From contig DAHWUD010000009.1 in assembly GCA_027331445.1 (NCBI GenBank), forward strand, positions 1-38,278: a stretch of DNA of 38,278 bases, in the 5' to 3' direction. The notes beneath the pieces are model-generated. The model made no database searches and was not told where the DNA came from. It was given only the letters and a program-made list of their open reading frames with translations. The position numbers were made by a program, and so were the translations under genes. Each line of letters begins with the position of its first letter. Positions within the stretch are counted from its first letter, which is position 1. The DNA comes from Candidatus Amesbacteria bacterium (GTDB taxonomy: Bacteria; Patescibacteriota; Microgenomatia; CAZETR01; Amesbacteraceae). Positions 8,301 to 16,338 of the stretch are shown here, piece by piece.

Positions 8301-10355
8301 TCAGGTGTTTAATGAGCGGATTTCCCTGATGCGGTCGCGGATTTTGGCGGCGGTTTCAAAGTCGAGTTCTTTAGCGGCAGAATGCATCTGACGGGTCATG
8401 AGAGTTAAAAGTTTGGTCAGATCGGATGGGGGGAGTTGGTTAACCAGAGAAATGTCTACATCGGCGGCGTCCTGGAGGCGGTTTTTAATTATTTGACGGG
8501 GGTCGAGTTTGACAAGCGGCTCTTCAGTCTTTTCCACGATTCTTTCACGCAAGGGTTTGGAGATGGATTGAGGAATTATTTTATTCACCTTATTGTATTC
8601 GATTTGGATGTTGCGGCGCCTGGTAACCTCATCGATAGCCTCCTGCATAGAGTGGGTGGTATTGTCGGCATACATGATGACCTGGCCGTCGATGTGACGG
8701 GCGGCCCGACCCATAGTCTGAATGAGTGAGGTGCGGGATCTTAAAAAACCTTCCTTGTCGGCGTCAAGAATGGCGACGAGGGAGACTTCAGGCAGATCCA
8801 GGCCCTCGCGCAGAAGATTGATGCCGACAACCACGTCGTATTTGCCCCCGCGCAGGTCGTTTAAGATATCCAGTCTTTCCAGGGTTTCGACGTCGGAATG
8901 CAGATAATGGACTTTAATCCCCTGCTCTTCAAGGTAGACAGATAGGTCTTCGGCCATGCGCTTGGTCAGGGTGGTGACCAGGACCCGCTGGGATTGGCCG
9001 ACACGGCGGCGGATTTCGGAAATGAGGTCGGCGACCTGGCCGGCCGTGGGGCGGACGGAGACGGCCGGATCAATCAGGCCGGTGGGGCGAATCAACTGTT
9101 CTACTACGTGTCCCTGGGATTGGGAGATTTCCCAGGCATCGGGGGTCGCCGAAGTATAGATGGTCCGGCCCAGGCGGCGAAGGAACTCTTCAAATTTGAG
9201 CGGGCGGTTGTCCATAGCGGAAGGAAGGCGGAAACCGTAGTCAATAAGAGTTTTCTTGCGGGCCTGGTCGCCGTGGTACATGCCCCGGATCTGGGGAACG
9301 GTAATGTGCGATTCGTCAATAATGAGAAGGTAATCTTTGGGGAAGTAGTCGAGCAGGGTGTAGGGCGGGTCGCCGGGACGGCGGCCATCGAAATAGCGGG
9401 AATAATTTTCGATGCCATTGACGTAACCCAATTCCTGAATCATTTCCAGATCGTAAGTGACTTTTTGTTTGAGGCGATGGGCTTCCAGGAGTTTGTTTTG
9501 GGCTTCCAGGAGTTTGACCTGGGCTACCAAATCGGCTCCGATTTGGCTGAAAGCGGATTTGAGATGGTCTTTGGGGGAGATGTAGTGTTTGGCGGGGTAG
9601 ATGACCAGGGAGCGGTAGGAGCCGGGAGGTGCGTGTGTAGGATAGACCGCAGGTTCCGGAGGAATAATATCTCCGGTCAGGGAGTCAATTTTTTCCAGCC
9701 GGTCGATCTGAGAGGAAGAGTAATGGATGCGGACGGCGGTGTCTTCGTAGGCCGGGTAAATATCGATGACATCCCCGCGGACGCGATAAGTACCGCGGCG
9801 GAAGTCGTAGTCCGAGCGGGTGTACTGCAGCTCGTTTAAACGCATGAGAATCTGATCCCGGGTGACCTTGAGACCCGGAGCCAGTTCCAGGATGGTGCGG
9901 CCGTATTCAACGGGCGAGCCCAGATTGTAAATGCAGGAAACTGAAGCGACCACGATGACATCTTTCCGGGTGAGAAGATGGGTAGTAGTGGCCAGGCGGA
10001 GCTTATCGATCTCCTCATTGATATCAGTTTCCTTTTCTATATAAGTGTCGGTCTGGGGGATGTATGCCTCCGGTTGGTAATAATCGTAGTAGGAAACGAA
10101 ATATGAAACCGCGGCTTCGGGAAAGAACTCTTTAAATTCCTGGTAGAGCTGGGCGGCCAGGGTTTTATTGTGGGAAATTATCAAAGTCGGCTTTTGTAAC
10201 TCCTGAATTACGTTGGCCATGGTGTAGGTTTTGCCGGAGCCGGTGACACCCAAAAGGACCTGATGCGGCTGTCCGGCATGCAGGCCGGCGATGAGCTCAC
10301 TGATGGCCCGGGGCTGATCGCCGGTGGGCCGATATGAGGATTTAAGGTTAAACAC
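8301..10355 (-). CDS. uvrB: UvrB excinuclease helicase-like subunit
   Basis: 684 aa, full length. UvrB verifies damage handed over by UvrA and recruits UvrC. Seen: PTGDQP near the start, Walker A GVTGSGKT, the beta-hairpin region ([12 protein letters not shown]), Walker B-type DESH, helicase motifs V/VI ([23 protein letters not shown]) and a C-terminal UVR domain (about 645-680) that pairs with the UvrC UVR domain. The start is GTG at 10355, and the downstream [15 protein letters not shown] fits the family N-terminus. A predicted leader holds the 19-bp motif shared with the lexA region, suggesting SOS control. Confidence 0.97.
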   Translation of the reverse strand: MFNLKSSYRPTGDQPRAISELIAGLHAGQPHQVLLGVTGSGKTYTMANVIQELQKPTLIISHNKTLAAQLYQEFKEFFPEAAVSYFVSYYDYYQPEAYIPQTDTYIEKETDINEEIDKLRLATTTHLLTRKDVIVVASVSCIYNLGSPVEYGRTILELAPGLKVTRDQILMRLNELQYTRSDYDFRRGTYRVRGDVIDIYPAYEDTAVRIHYSSSQIDRLEKIDSLTGDIIPPEPAVYPTHAPPGSYRSLVIYPAKHYISPKDHLKSAFSQIGADLVAQVKLLEAQNKLLEAHRLKQKVTYDLEMIQELGYVNGIENYSRYFDGRRPGDPPYTLLDYFPKDYLLIIDESHITVPQIRGMYHGDQARKKTLIDYGFRLPSAMDNRPLKFEEFLRRLGRTIYTSATPDAWEISQSQGHVVEQLIRPTGLIDPAVSVRPTAGQVADLISEIRRRVGQSQRVLVTTLTKRMAEDLSVYLEEQGIKVHYLHSDVETLERLDILNDLRGGKYDVVVGINLLREGLDLPEVSLVAILDADKEGFLRSRTSLIQTMGRAARHIDGQVIMYADNTTHSMQEAIDEVTRRRNIQIEYNKVNKIIPQSISKPLRERIVEKTEEPLVKLDPRQIIKNRLQDAADVDISLVNQLPPSDLTKLLTLMTRQMHSAAKELDFETAAKIRDRIREIRSLNT

Positions 10356-10365
10356 AGGATCTTTT

Positions 10366-10392
10366 AACTTTGGGTAATGTTCGGATATTATA
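10366..10392 (-). promoter_or_regulatory. uvrB -10 and candidate LexA operator
   Basis: On the minus strand a TATAAT (10387-10392) is followed after 2 nt by the reverse complement of the + strand motif AACTTTGGGTAATGTTCGG (10366-10384). The same motif, with 17 of 19 positions identical, occurs between the sigma-like gene and lexA. Position just downstream of the -10 is typical for a repressor operator. That LexA binds it is inference. Confidence 0.55.
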
Positions 10393-10398
10393 GCAAAA

Positions 10399-11172
10399 TT
10401 ATTCAGGGGGGGTGAGGGTTTTACGCAATTTGGCTAAGGCCCGGTGATGCAGTGATTTCACCCCCGGAACCGTAAATCCAAGGATATAGCCTATTTCCTG
10501 GTCAGTGAGATCATATTGCTTGAGGTAGATGATGTCCTGGTAGTGTGAGGGAAGTTTTTTTATCGCCTCATAGAGTTTTTGGTGCTCGAACTTCTGGATA
10601 ATCTGATCTTCAATCCCCATGGATTCATCTTTAACATCGAGGGTTTCGTTGGGGTCGGAATAGTCGGGAGGCGGTTCGTCCAGAGAAGCGGCTTTTAATT
10701 CGGGATGATTGCTCCGATAGCGATAATGGTTTTTGAGGACATTTCCGGCAATGCGGAAAAGCCAGGCGAGCTGCGGATTTTCATGACCAGGCTTGGGTGT
10801 GAAGTCGGCGTAGTTACGGTGGGCTTTGGAAAAGACTTCGTTGGTTTCGGCTTCCGCCAGTTCAGGAGAAGTGCGGTTTTTCATGTAGCTTAAAATCGTG
10901 TGATGATTTTTCTCATAGATCTCACGAAACTCATTTTCTTTTTCGGGAGTTAAATTTGCCAAAGATAAATTCTTCCGGTGCTGATGGCGGATAATTTCGG
11001 CCGTGGCGGCAACCGCTCCAACGGCTAAAATGGTGCCGCCGATTAATTCCAGCTTATGATCCCGGAATATATTGGCGACATCTTTAAGCGCGGAATTGCG
11101 AACATGAATAACGTGTCCTTCGAGGGAGATTGGGGTGGAATCGGTTGCCGGTGTGGTTTCTTTAGCGGCCAT
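10399..11172 (-). CDS. Sigma-70/ECF-like factor with N-terminal hydrophobic helix
   Basis: 257 aa. Residues about 77-160 match a sigma region 2 layout (FREIYEKNH ... LAWLFRIAGNVLKNHYR). Residues about 195-252 match region 4 with a helix-turn-helix (LPSHYQDIIYLKQYDLTDQEIGYILG). Unusually, a roughly 75-residue N-terminal extension contains a hydrophobic stretch (about 42-60, LIGGTILAVGAVAATAE) followed by basic residues, so the factor may be membrane-tethered or need release. It is divergent from lexA across 47 bp. Its TATAAT (11211-11216, minus) is followed by the motif shared with uvrB, suggesting LexA or common control. It could alternatively be a sigma-like regulator that does not bind core polymerase. 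Confidence 0.75.
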   Translation of the reverse strand: MAAKETTPATDSTPISLEGHVIHVRNSALKDVANIFRDHKLELIGGTILAVGAVAATAEIIRHQHRKNLSLANLTPEKENEFREIYEKNHHTILSYMKNRTSPELAEAETNEVFSKAHRNYADFTPKPGHENPQLAWLFRIAGNVLKNHYRYRSNHPELKAASLDEPPPDYSDPNETLDVKDESMGIEDQIIQKFEHQKLYEAIKKLPSHYQDIIYLKQYDLTDQEIGYILGFTVPGVKSLHHRALAKLRKTLTPPE

Positions 11173-11184
11173 AAAATTTAAGAC

Positions 11185-11216
11185 TTGACTTTGGGTAATA
11201 TTCGGTTTAAATTATA
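11185..11216. promoter_or_regulatory. Divergent lexA/sigma promoters with candidate LexA operator
   Basis: For lexA (+): TTGACT at 11185-11190, 17-bp spacer, TAAATT at 11208-11213, then 6 nt to the GTG start. For the sigma-like gene (-): TATAAT at 11211-11216. The 19-bp motif GACTTTGGGTAATATTCGG (11187-11205) overlaps the lexA -35 and spacer and lies just downstream of the sigma gene -10. One bound repressor could therefore block both promoters. Confidence 0.6.
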
Positions 11217-11219
11217 GTC

Positions 11220-11855
11220 GTGCCGGTGACATTGTACAACAGACAAAGACAGATCCTGGATTTTATTGCCCAATACATCCAGAGGACCGGATACTCCCCG
11301 ACTCTGCAGGAAATTGCAGATGCGCTGGGGGTGTCGTCTCTGGCCACGGTGCATGAACACTTGCAGACCATGGTCAAAAAGGGAGTGATTAAGAGATTTG
11401 AGGGCTCGGTAAGAGGAATCGAAATTTTGGATCAGAGTGTGGCGGAAAGGGCGGCTACCCCGACGGCGCTGGAAGTGCCGGTGCTGGGGTTTATCGCGGC
11501 CGGGCAGCCGATCGAACCGTTTACCGATCCTAATGCCACTTTGGGGGTGCCGCCGTCCATGGTATCGCCCAAAAAGAGGTGCTTTGTGCTACAGGTGAAA
11601 GGTGATTCGATGATCGAGGCCGGGATATTTGACCACGATTATGTGGTAGTGGAGCAATCGGAAAATGCCAATAACGGGGACGTGGTGGTGGCCTTGCTGG
11701 ACAACGGATTTGCCACGCTGAAAAGATTTTTTAAAGAGGCGACGCGGATCAGGCTAGAGCCGGCTAACTCCACGATGTCGCCGATTTTCGTGACTAAAGT
11801 GAGAATCCAGGGAAAAGTGGTGGGGATAATCAGAAAATTCGGGCTGGCAAACTAA
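11220..11855 (+). CDS. lexA: LexA SOS repressor
   Basis: 211 aa. It represses SOS genes and self-cleaves when stimulated by RecA filaments. Seen: an N-terminal winged helix (SPTLQEIADALGVSSLATVHEHL), the cleavage site A94-G95 (FIAAGQP), the catalytic serine S130 in GDSM and the catalytic lysine K168 in GFATLK, so the S24 autoprotease is intact. The GTG at 11220 lies 6 nt from the -10, so the transcript is probably leaderless; GTG at 11226 is an alternative. A candidate operator overlaps its promoter, as expected for autoregulation. Confidence 0.95.
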   Translation: MPVTLYNRQRQILDFIAQYIQRTGYSPTLQEIADALGVSSLATVHEHLQTMVKKGVIKRFEGSVRGIEILDQSVAERAATPTALEVPVLGFIAAGQPIEPFTDPNATLGVPPSMVSPKKRCFVLQVKGDSMIEAGIFDHDYVVVEQSENANNGDVVVALLDNGFATLKRFFKEATRIRLEPANSTMSPIFVTKVRIQGKVVGIIRKFGLAN

Positions 11856-11881
11856 AACCGCGGCGGCTATAATTTTGGCCC

Positions 11882-12136
11882 ATGAAAGAGGTGCAGTTTG
11901 AAAAACTGTTGGTAAAAGTGGTGAAAGCGGGTGGGAGCCTGCAAAGTCTATTGGATGCCGGAATAAATTATGCGTCCGGTTACCCGGAAGCGTGTCATTT
12001 AGTGGAGGGATTGGTGGCAGATTTGCATAGGGAAAACGCGGTCCGGACAAAAGTTAATCCGGGGAATGGTTATAAAAGCGGGATCAGGGGAATTAAGTCA
12101 AGATTCGGAAGCGTTTACAACCGTCACCCGAAGTAA
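11882..12136 (+). CDS. Small hypothetical protein
   Basis: 84 aa, no family recognised. It has an amphipathic N-terminal half (MKEVQFEKLLVKVVKAGG) and a basic C-terminal tail rich in Arg, Lys and Gly, which could bind nucleic acid (inference). A TATAAT at 11868-11873 ends 8 nt before the ATG, so it appears to have its own leaderless promoter rather than depending on lexA. It ends 6 bp from the convergent dedA stop. Confidence 0.6.
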   Translation: MKEVQFEKLLVKVVKAGGSLQSLLDAGINYASGYPEACHLVEGLVADLHRENAVRTKVNPGNGYKSGIRGIKSRFGSVYNRHPK

Positions 12137-12142
12137 AGGGGT

Positions 12143-12763
12143 TTAGGCGGAATAACGGTGACGGCGGAGGTGGGTGCGGAGGTAGAAAAAGACGGCAGCA
12201 ATAATCAGCAGGGCGATCAGGATTTGGAACTTACGGAAATAGGGCTCGACGGCGGTCCAGTTTTGGCCTAATTGCAGCCCCAGGTAGGCTAAGATGCCCG
12301 ACCAGATGAGGGAACCGGTAAAGGTCAGAAACGAGAAGGGAAGCAGAGAGTTTTTGGCGATACCGGCGGGGAGCGAAATATAAGTGCGGACAATCGGAAG
12401 CAGCCGGGAAAAGAAAACCACCGGATGGCCGTGTTTTTCCAACCACAATTTGCCTTTGTCAAAATCTGATTCTTTGACCAGAAACCACCTGCCCCAGTTT
12501 TTGATAGCCAGCCTGACCCAATCTTCGCCTTTGACAAAGCCCAGCCAGTAGGCTAAAAGGGAACCGGTGAGATTGCCCAGGGCGCCCGTGACTACGGCCA
12601 GGGGAAAGTTGATCAGGCCGCGGCCGGCAAGAAAACCGGCGAAGGGCATGGTGACTTCCGAGGGAATGGGAATGAGGGCAGACTCGGCGGTCATGAGTAG
12701 AAAAACAGCCAGAAGGCCGTGGGTGGCGATGACAGAGGTCAGGAATTCAGAAAAGGCTTGCAT
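12143..12763 (-). CDS. DedA-family membrane protein
   Basis: 206 aa, about five hydrophobic segments. It has the DedA/SNARE-associated (VTT) pattern: an N-terminal amphipathic segment, ALIPIPSEVTMPFAGFLAG, then an FFSRLLPIVRTYISLPAG element with the conserved Arg residues. Members act in undecaprenyl-phosphate or phospholipid recycling and envelope homeostasis; the exact lipid is unknown here. Divergent from rsmI with only 20 bp between start codons, sharing a bidirectional promoter. Confidence 0.85.
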   Translation of the reverse strand: MQAFSEFLTSVIATHGLLAVFLLMTAESALIPIPSEVTMPFAGFLAGRGLINFPLAVVTGALGNLTGSLLAYWLGFVKGEDWVRLAIKNWGRWFLVKESDFDKGKLWLEKHGHPVVFFSRLLPIVRTYISLPAGIAKNSLLPFSFLTFTGSLIWSGILAYLGLQLGQNWTAVEPYFRKFQILIALLIIAAVFFYLRTHLRRHRYSA

Positions 12764-12783
12764 GAGGGTATAATTTTAAATCA
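12746..12783. promoter_or_regulatory. Overlapping divergent promoters of dedA and rsmI
   Basis: For rsmI (+): TTCAGA at 12746-12751, 17-bp spacer, TATAAT at 12769-12774, then 9 nt to ATG. For dedA (-): TAAAAT on the minus strand at 12773-12778, then 9 nt to its ATG. The two -10 elements overlap by 2 bp and are placed symmetrically between the two start codons. Confidence 0.6.
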
Positions 12784-13494
12784 ATGCAGACATTATATGT
12801 GGTGGCGACACCAATTGGCAATCTGGAGGATATTACGATCCGGGCAATCAAGACTCTGCTGACGGTGCCGGTGATAGCCTGCGAGGACACCAGACGGACA
12901 GGACAGCTCATAAAAGTTTTGGGGGAAAGATATAAATTTCTGATTAACCTAATTGACCTAATGCCTAAAAAATATATTTCGGTCAGGGATTGGAATGAGG
13001 CCGGGACGGTGGGGGAAGTATTGAAGAGGCTGGAAACAGAGGATGTGGCATTGGTCAGCGACGCGGGGACTCCCCTACTGTCCGACCCGGGGTTTAAAGT
13101 CGTTCGGGCAGTGAGGGAGGCCGGGGGTCGGGTAACACCTATTCCCGGAGCGTTTGCAGGGGCAGCGGCGGCGTCAGTGGCGGGGTTGCCGACAAACAAG
13201 CTGATGTTCTGGGGTTTTTTACCCAAAAAATGGAAATTGGCTCCAGGCATGACACATGTGATTTACGAGTCACCGGTGCGGGCGGCGCGCACGATATACG
13301 AATTAAAAAGCAGGTACCCGCAGGCGGTGATAGTTTTGGCTAATGAGTTGACCAAGATTCATGAACGGATTGAGAATGAGGAAAGGTGGGGAGACGCAGA
13401 GAAGATAAAGGGCGAGGTAACGATTTTAGTGTACGTCGGAGAGCAGGTTGCGGCCGCTCATGGTGATGGGAATGGGGATTTGGAGCAGACTTAA
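12784..13494 (+). CDS. rsmI: RsmI, 16S rRNA 2'-O-methyltransferase (C1402)
   Basis: 236 aa. It methylates the ribose of C1402 in the 16S decoding centre using SAM. Seen: the N-terminal VVATPIGNLEDIT signature, CEDTRRT, VSDAGTPLLSDPG and the PIPGAFAGAAAASVAGLPT region of the tetrapyrrole-methylase fold. The usual HE(N/R) segment after residue 55 is replaced by a divergent LIDLMPKKYISVRDWNEAG. The last 69 bp overlap the 3' end of gpmI on the opposite strand. A leaderless promoter lies directly upstream. Confidence 0.9.
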   Translation: MQTLYVVATPIGNLEDITIRAIKTLLTVPVIACEDTRRTGQLIKVLGERYKFLINLIDLMPKKYISVRDWNEAGTVGEVLKRLETEDVALVSDAGTPLLSDPGFKVVRAVREAGGRVTPIPGAFAGAAAASVAGLPTNKLMFWGFLPKKWKLAPGMTHVIYESPVRAARTIYELKSRYPQAVIVLANELTKIHERIENEERWGDAEKIKGEVTILVYVGEQVAAAHGDGNGDLEQT

Positions 13495-15072
13495 AAGAGT
13501 GGGGGCGACATCGGCCAGAATGCCCTGCGAGGCCTGGAGGCCTGACTTGTAGGCAGACCCGACAATAATCAGGGGGACAGGGTTGGCATTGTGCTCGGTG
13601 TCGGGGCCGCCGGTGGAGAGATCGATCATTTCTTCGACGTTGCCGTGATCGGCGGTGATGACCAAAACTCCGCCTGAGGCTGAGACGGCATCCGAGAGCT
13701 GGCCGATGCAGATATCCACGGTTTCGCAGGCCTTAACGGCGGCGGGAATATTGCCGGTATGGCCAACCATGTCGGCGTTGGCATAGTTGAGGACGATAAA
13801 ATCGTATTTTTGGGCGGCAATTTCGCTGAGCAGGCGGGCGGTGATTTCCGGAGCCGACATTTCCGGTTTTTTGTCATACGTCGGAACTCGGGGAGATGGG
13901 ATAATAATGCGGTCTTCGTTGGGATAAGGACTTTCTTTGAGCCCGTTAAAATAATAAGTAACAAACCTTTCTTTTTCCGATTCGGCGACCCGTAGTTGTT
14001 TGAGCTGATAGTCGGAAACTACCTTGCCGATGGGATCATCAACGCCTTCGGGGGGGAAAGCGACATGCACGGGCAGATTTTTTTCGTATTCGGTCATGGT
14101 AACAAAGTAGAGGTTTTGTATCTGCCGCTGGCGGTCAAAAGGCTTGGGCCGGGACTGGACCGAAGTGTCTTCCTGGTGGCGATGGGCGTATTTGACCAAA
14201 TAGGGGTCAAAATCTATGGTATTGGCGGCGGCGTCGAACTTGGGCAGGACGAAAGCCTTGGTGAGCTGCCGGGGACGGTCGATACGGAAATTGACAAAGA
14301 TGGCGGCGTCGTTGTTGGCGATTAGGGCGGTGGGCTGTCTATCAGCGTTTAAAATGACGGTCGGTTCGATGAATTCGTCGGTTTGGTTGGCGGAGTAGGC
14401 CTGTGAAATGGCTTCTTCGACGGAGCCGGCGGTTTTGCCCTGGCCCTCGGTCAGACAAAAATAGGCCTTGGCGGTGCGGGCCCAACGAAAATCCCGATCC
14501 ATGGCGAAGTAGCGGCCGCAGATGGTGGCGATGGCGCCGACCGAGGACTTCTGCATGATATCTTTGAGCTGGTTGATATACGACATCGCGGAATTGGGCG
14601 GTGAGTCGCGGCCGTCGGTGAAGAGATGCAGATAAAGCTGGGTAAAGGAAAGTTCCTGACACAAGCGGATAAGGGCAAAAAAATGCGTCAGGTCGGAATG
14701 GACGCCGCCTCCGCCGGCCAGACCCAGAAGGTGTAAGCGGCTATGGTTTTCCTGGGCATGCTTGACGGCCCCGACCAGGCTGGGATTTTGGAAGAAGCTG
14801 CCGTCGGCGATAGACATGTTGATGCGGGGCAGATCCTGGTAAACAATGCGGCCGGCGCCCAGGTTTAAGTGGCCGGTTTCGGTATTGCCGGGTTCGCGTT
14901 TGGGCAGGCCGACGGATTCACCATGGGCGATCAGCTGGGTGTGGACATAGGAGTTCCAGAGATTGGTAATATGGGGGGTCTGGGCTAAACTGATGGCATT
15001 ACCGGGACCGGGCGGAGCCAGACCCCAGCCGTCCATGATGGCGAGGACTACGGGTTTTGGTCGGGAAGACAT
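13426..15072 (-). CDS. gpmI: Cofactor-independent phosphoglycerate mutase with Thr nucleophile
   Basis: 548 aa. It interconverts 3-phosphoglycerate and 2-phosphoglycerate through a phosphoenzyme, with two metal ions. Seen: the metal-binding MDGWG (D14), the C-terminal ITADHGN and the HTGN element of the alkaline-phosphatase superfamily core. The position of the usual catalytic serine (GNSEVGH) reads GNTETGH, with codon ACC for T64. Thr acts as nucleophile in related phosphatases, so the enzyme is probably active. It lies downstream of eno with 6 bp between, in a gpmI-eno-ppsA run. Its 3' end overlaps convergent rsmI by 69 bp. Confidence 0.93.
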   Translation of the reverse strand: MSSRPKPVVLAIMDGWGLAPPGPGNAISLAQTPHITNLWNSYVHTQLIAHGESVGLPKREPGNTETGHLNLGAGRIVYQDLPRINMSIADGSFFQNPSLVGAVKHAQENHSRLHLLGLAGGGGVHSDLTHFFALIRLCQELSFTQLYLHLFTDGRDSPPNSAMSYINQLKDIMQKSSVGAIATICGRYFAMDRDFRWARTAKAYFCLTEGQGKTAGSVEEAISQAYSANQTDEFIEPTVILNADRQPTALIANNDAAIFVNFRIDRPRQLTKAFVLPKFDAAANTIDFDPYLVKYAHRHQEDTSVQSRPKPFDRQRQIQNLYFVTMTEYEKNLPVHVAFPPEGVDDPIGKVVSDYQLKQLRVAESEKERFVTYYFNGLKESPYPNEDRIIIPSPRVPTYDKKPEMSAPEITARLLSEIAAQKYDFIVLNYANADMVGHTGNIPAAVKACETVDICIGQLSDAVSASGGVLVITADHGNVEEMIDLSTGGPDTEHNANPVPLIIVGSAYKSGLQASQGILADVAPTLLSLLQIPIPITMSGRNLLSDVH

Positions 15073-15078
15073 AGGATC

Positions 15079-16338
15079 TTAGGCGGGCTGCTGGAGTTCG
15101 ACTTCGATACTGAGAAAGCGGTTGTATTTTGCAACGCGTTCGCCTCTCGCCGGGGCACCGAATTTGGCATAATCCGCGCCCACGCCGACGGCAAAGTCAG
15201 CAATAAAAGTATCATTTGTTTCTCCGGAACGGTGGGAGACATTAATCTTCCAACCGGCGGCCCGAGCCTGTTTGACGACGGCGATGGTCTCGGAAATGGT
15301 GCCGATCTGGTTGGGTTTAATAATCACCCCGGTGCAGGCCTTTTCGGCGATGGCTTTGGCGACTTTGTCCTTGTTTGTGACGATGAGGTCGTCGCCCACG
15401 ATTGTGGTGGTACGGGATAATTCCGCGGTCAGGCTGGACCAATTCTTCCAGTCGTCCTCGCTTAAAGGATCTTCCAGGAGACGGAGGGGGTATTGGCTGT
15501 TGAGGTCTCTTAAGTAGTCAATAAATTCGGGCGCGTCCATGGGGCTGCTGCGGTCTTTGATGGTGTATTTGCCGTCTTTGAAAAAGGTATTGGAGGCAAC
15601 GTCCAGGCCCAGTTCCACATCCACACTGGGCTTGTGATGGCATTCGGTGATGGATTCGCTGAGGACTTCCAGGGCGTCCAGATTGGTGAAAAGATTGGGA
15701 GCAAAGCCTCCCTCGTCACCGACGCTGTGGATGGCGCCCCTTCGGGCCAGAATTTTTTTGATGGTTTGATAAATCTCGGCGCCGGTTTCCAGAGTTTGGG
15801 CATAGCTGCCGGTGCGGCCGGGGATCACATGAAATTCCTGAAAATCCAGATTTCCGGCCCCGTGTTTGCCGCCATTAATCATGTTGAAGACCGGGCTGGG
15901 GATCGTGAGCGGCTGGGTATTTTGGGCCAGTTCAGCGATGTAGCGGTATAAAGGTTTTTTGGAGGCGGCAGCGAGGGCTTTGGTGACGGCGATAGAGACG
16001 CCCAAAACAGCGTTGGCTCCTAAGCGGCTTTTGGTGGGGGTGCCATCCAGGCGGATTAACTGGTCGTCCAGCTGCAGGACGGACTGGGGATCCCTGCCTA
16101 CCAGGGCGGCGGCGATTTCCTGGTTAACATTTTTAACGGCTTTTAAGACGCCTTTGCCTAAATAGCGATTTGGGTCGTTGTCGCGGAGTTCAACGGCTTC
16201 GTACGAGCCGGTGGAGCTGCCTGAGGGGATGGAAGCAACTCCGTATTCCCCGGTATCGAGAATAGCGATCACCTCAATGGTGGGAGTGGCCCGGGAATCA
16301 AGGATTTCGCGGGCGTAAAGTTTGGTAAGCTTAGCCAT
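15079..16338 (-). CDS. eno: Enolase
   Basis: 419 aa, normal length. It dehydrates 2-phosphoglycerate to phosphoenolpyruvate and works reversibly. Seen: AREILDSRATPT, PSGSSTG substrate loop, the DFQEFHVIP segment, GDEGGFAP, the metal ligands in LEDPL and VGDDL, and the catalytic IIKPNQIG lysine followed by SHRSGET. The start overlaps the ppsA stop by 8 bp, so translation is probably coupled; gpmI follows after 6 bp. Confidence 0.97.
   Translation of the reverse strand: MAKLTKLYAREILDSRATPTIEVIAILDTGEYGVASIPSGSSTGSYEAVELRDNDPNRYLGKGVLKAVKNVNQEIAAALVGRDPQSVLQLDDQLIRLDGTPTKSRLGANAVLGVSIAVTKALAAASKKPLYRYIAELAQNTQPLTIPSPVFNMINGGKHGAGNLDFQEFHVIPGRTGSYAQTLETGAEIYQTIKKILARRGAIHSVGDEGGFAPNLFTNLDALEVLSESITECHHKPSVDVELGLDVASNTFFKDGKYTIKDRSSPMDAPEFIDYLRDLNSQYPLRLLEDPLSEDDWKNWSSLTAELSRTTTIVGDDLIVTNKDKVAKAIAEKACTGVIIKPNQIGTISETIAVVKQARAAGWKINVSHRSGETNDTFIADFAVGVGADYAKFGAPARGERVAKYNRFLSIEVELQQPA

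Noticed and set aside
9475-9520. Tandem 21-bp repeat inside uvrB
   Set aside because: It encodes [13 protein letters not shown], a repeat-like helix that is normal in UvrB at this place, so no special repeat element is needed.
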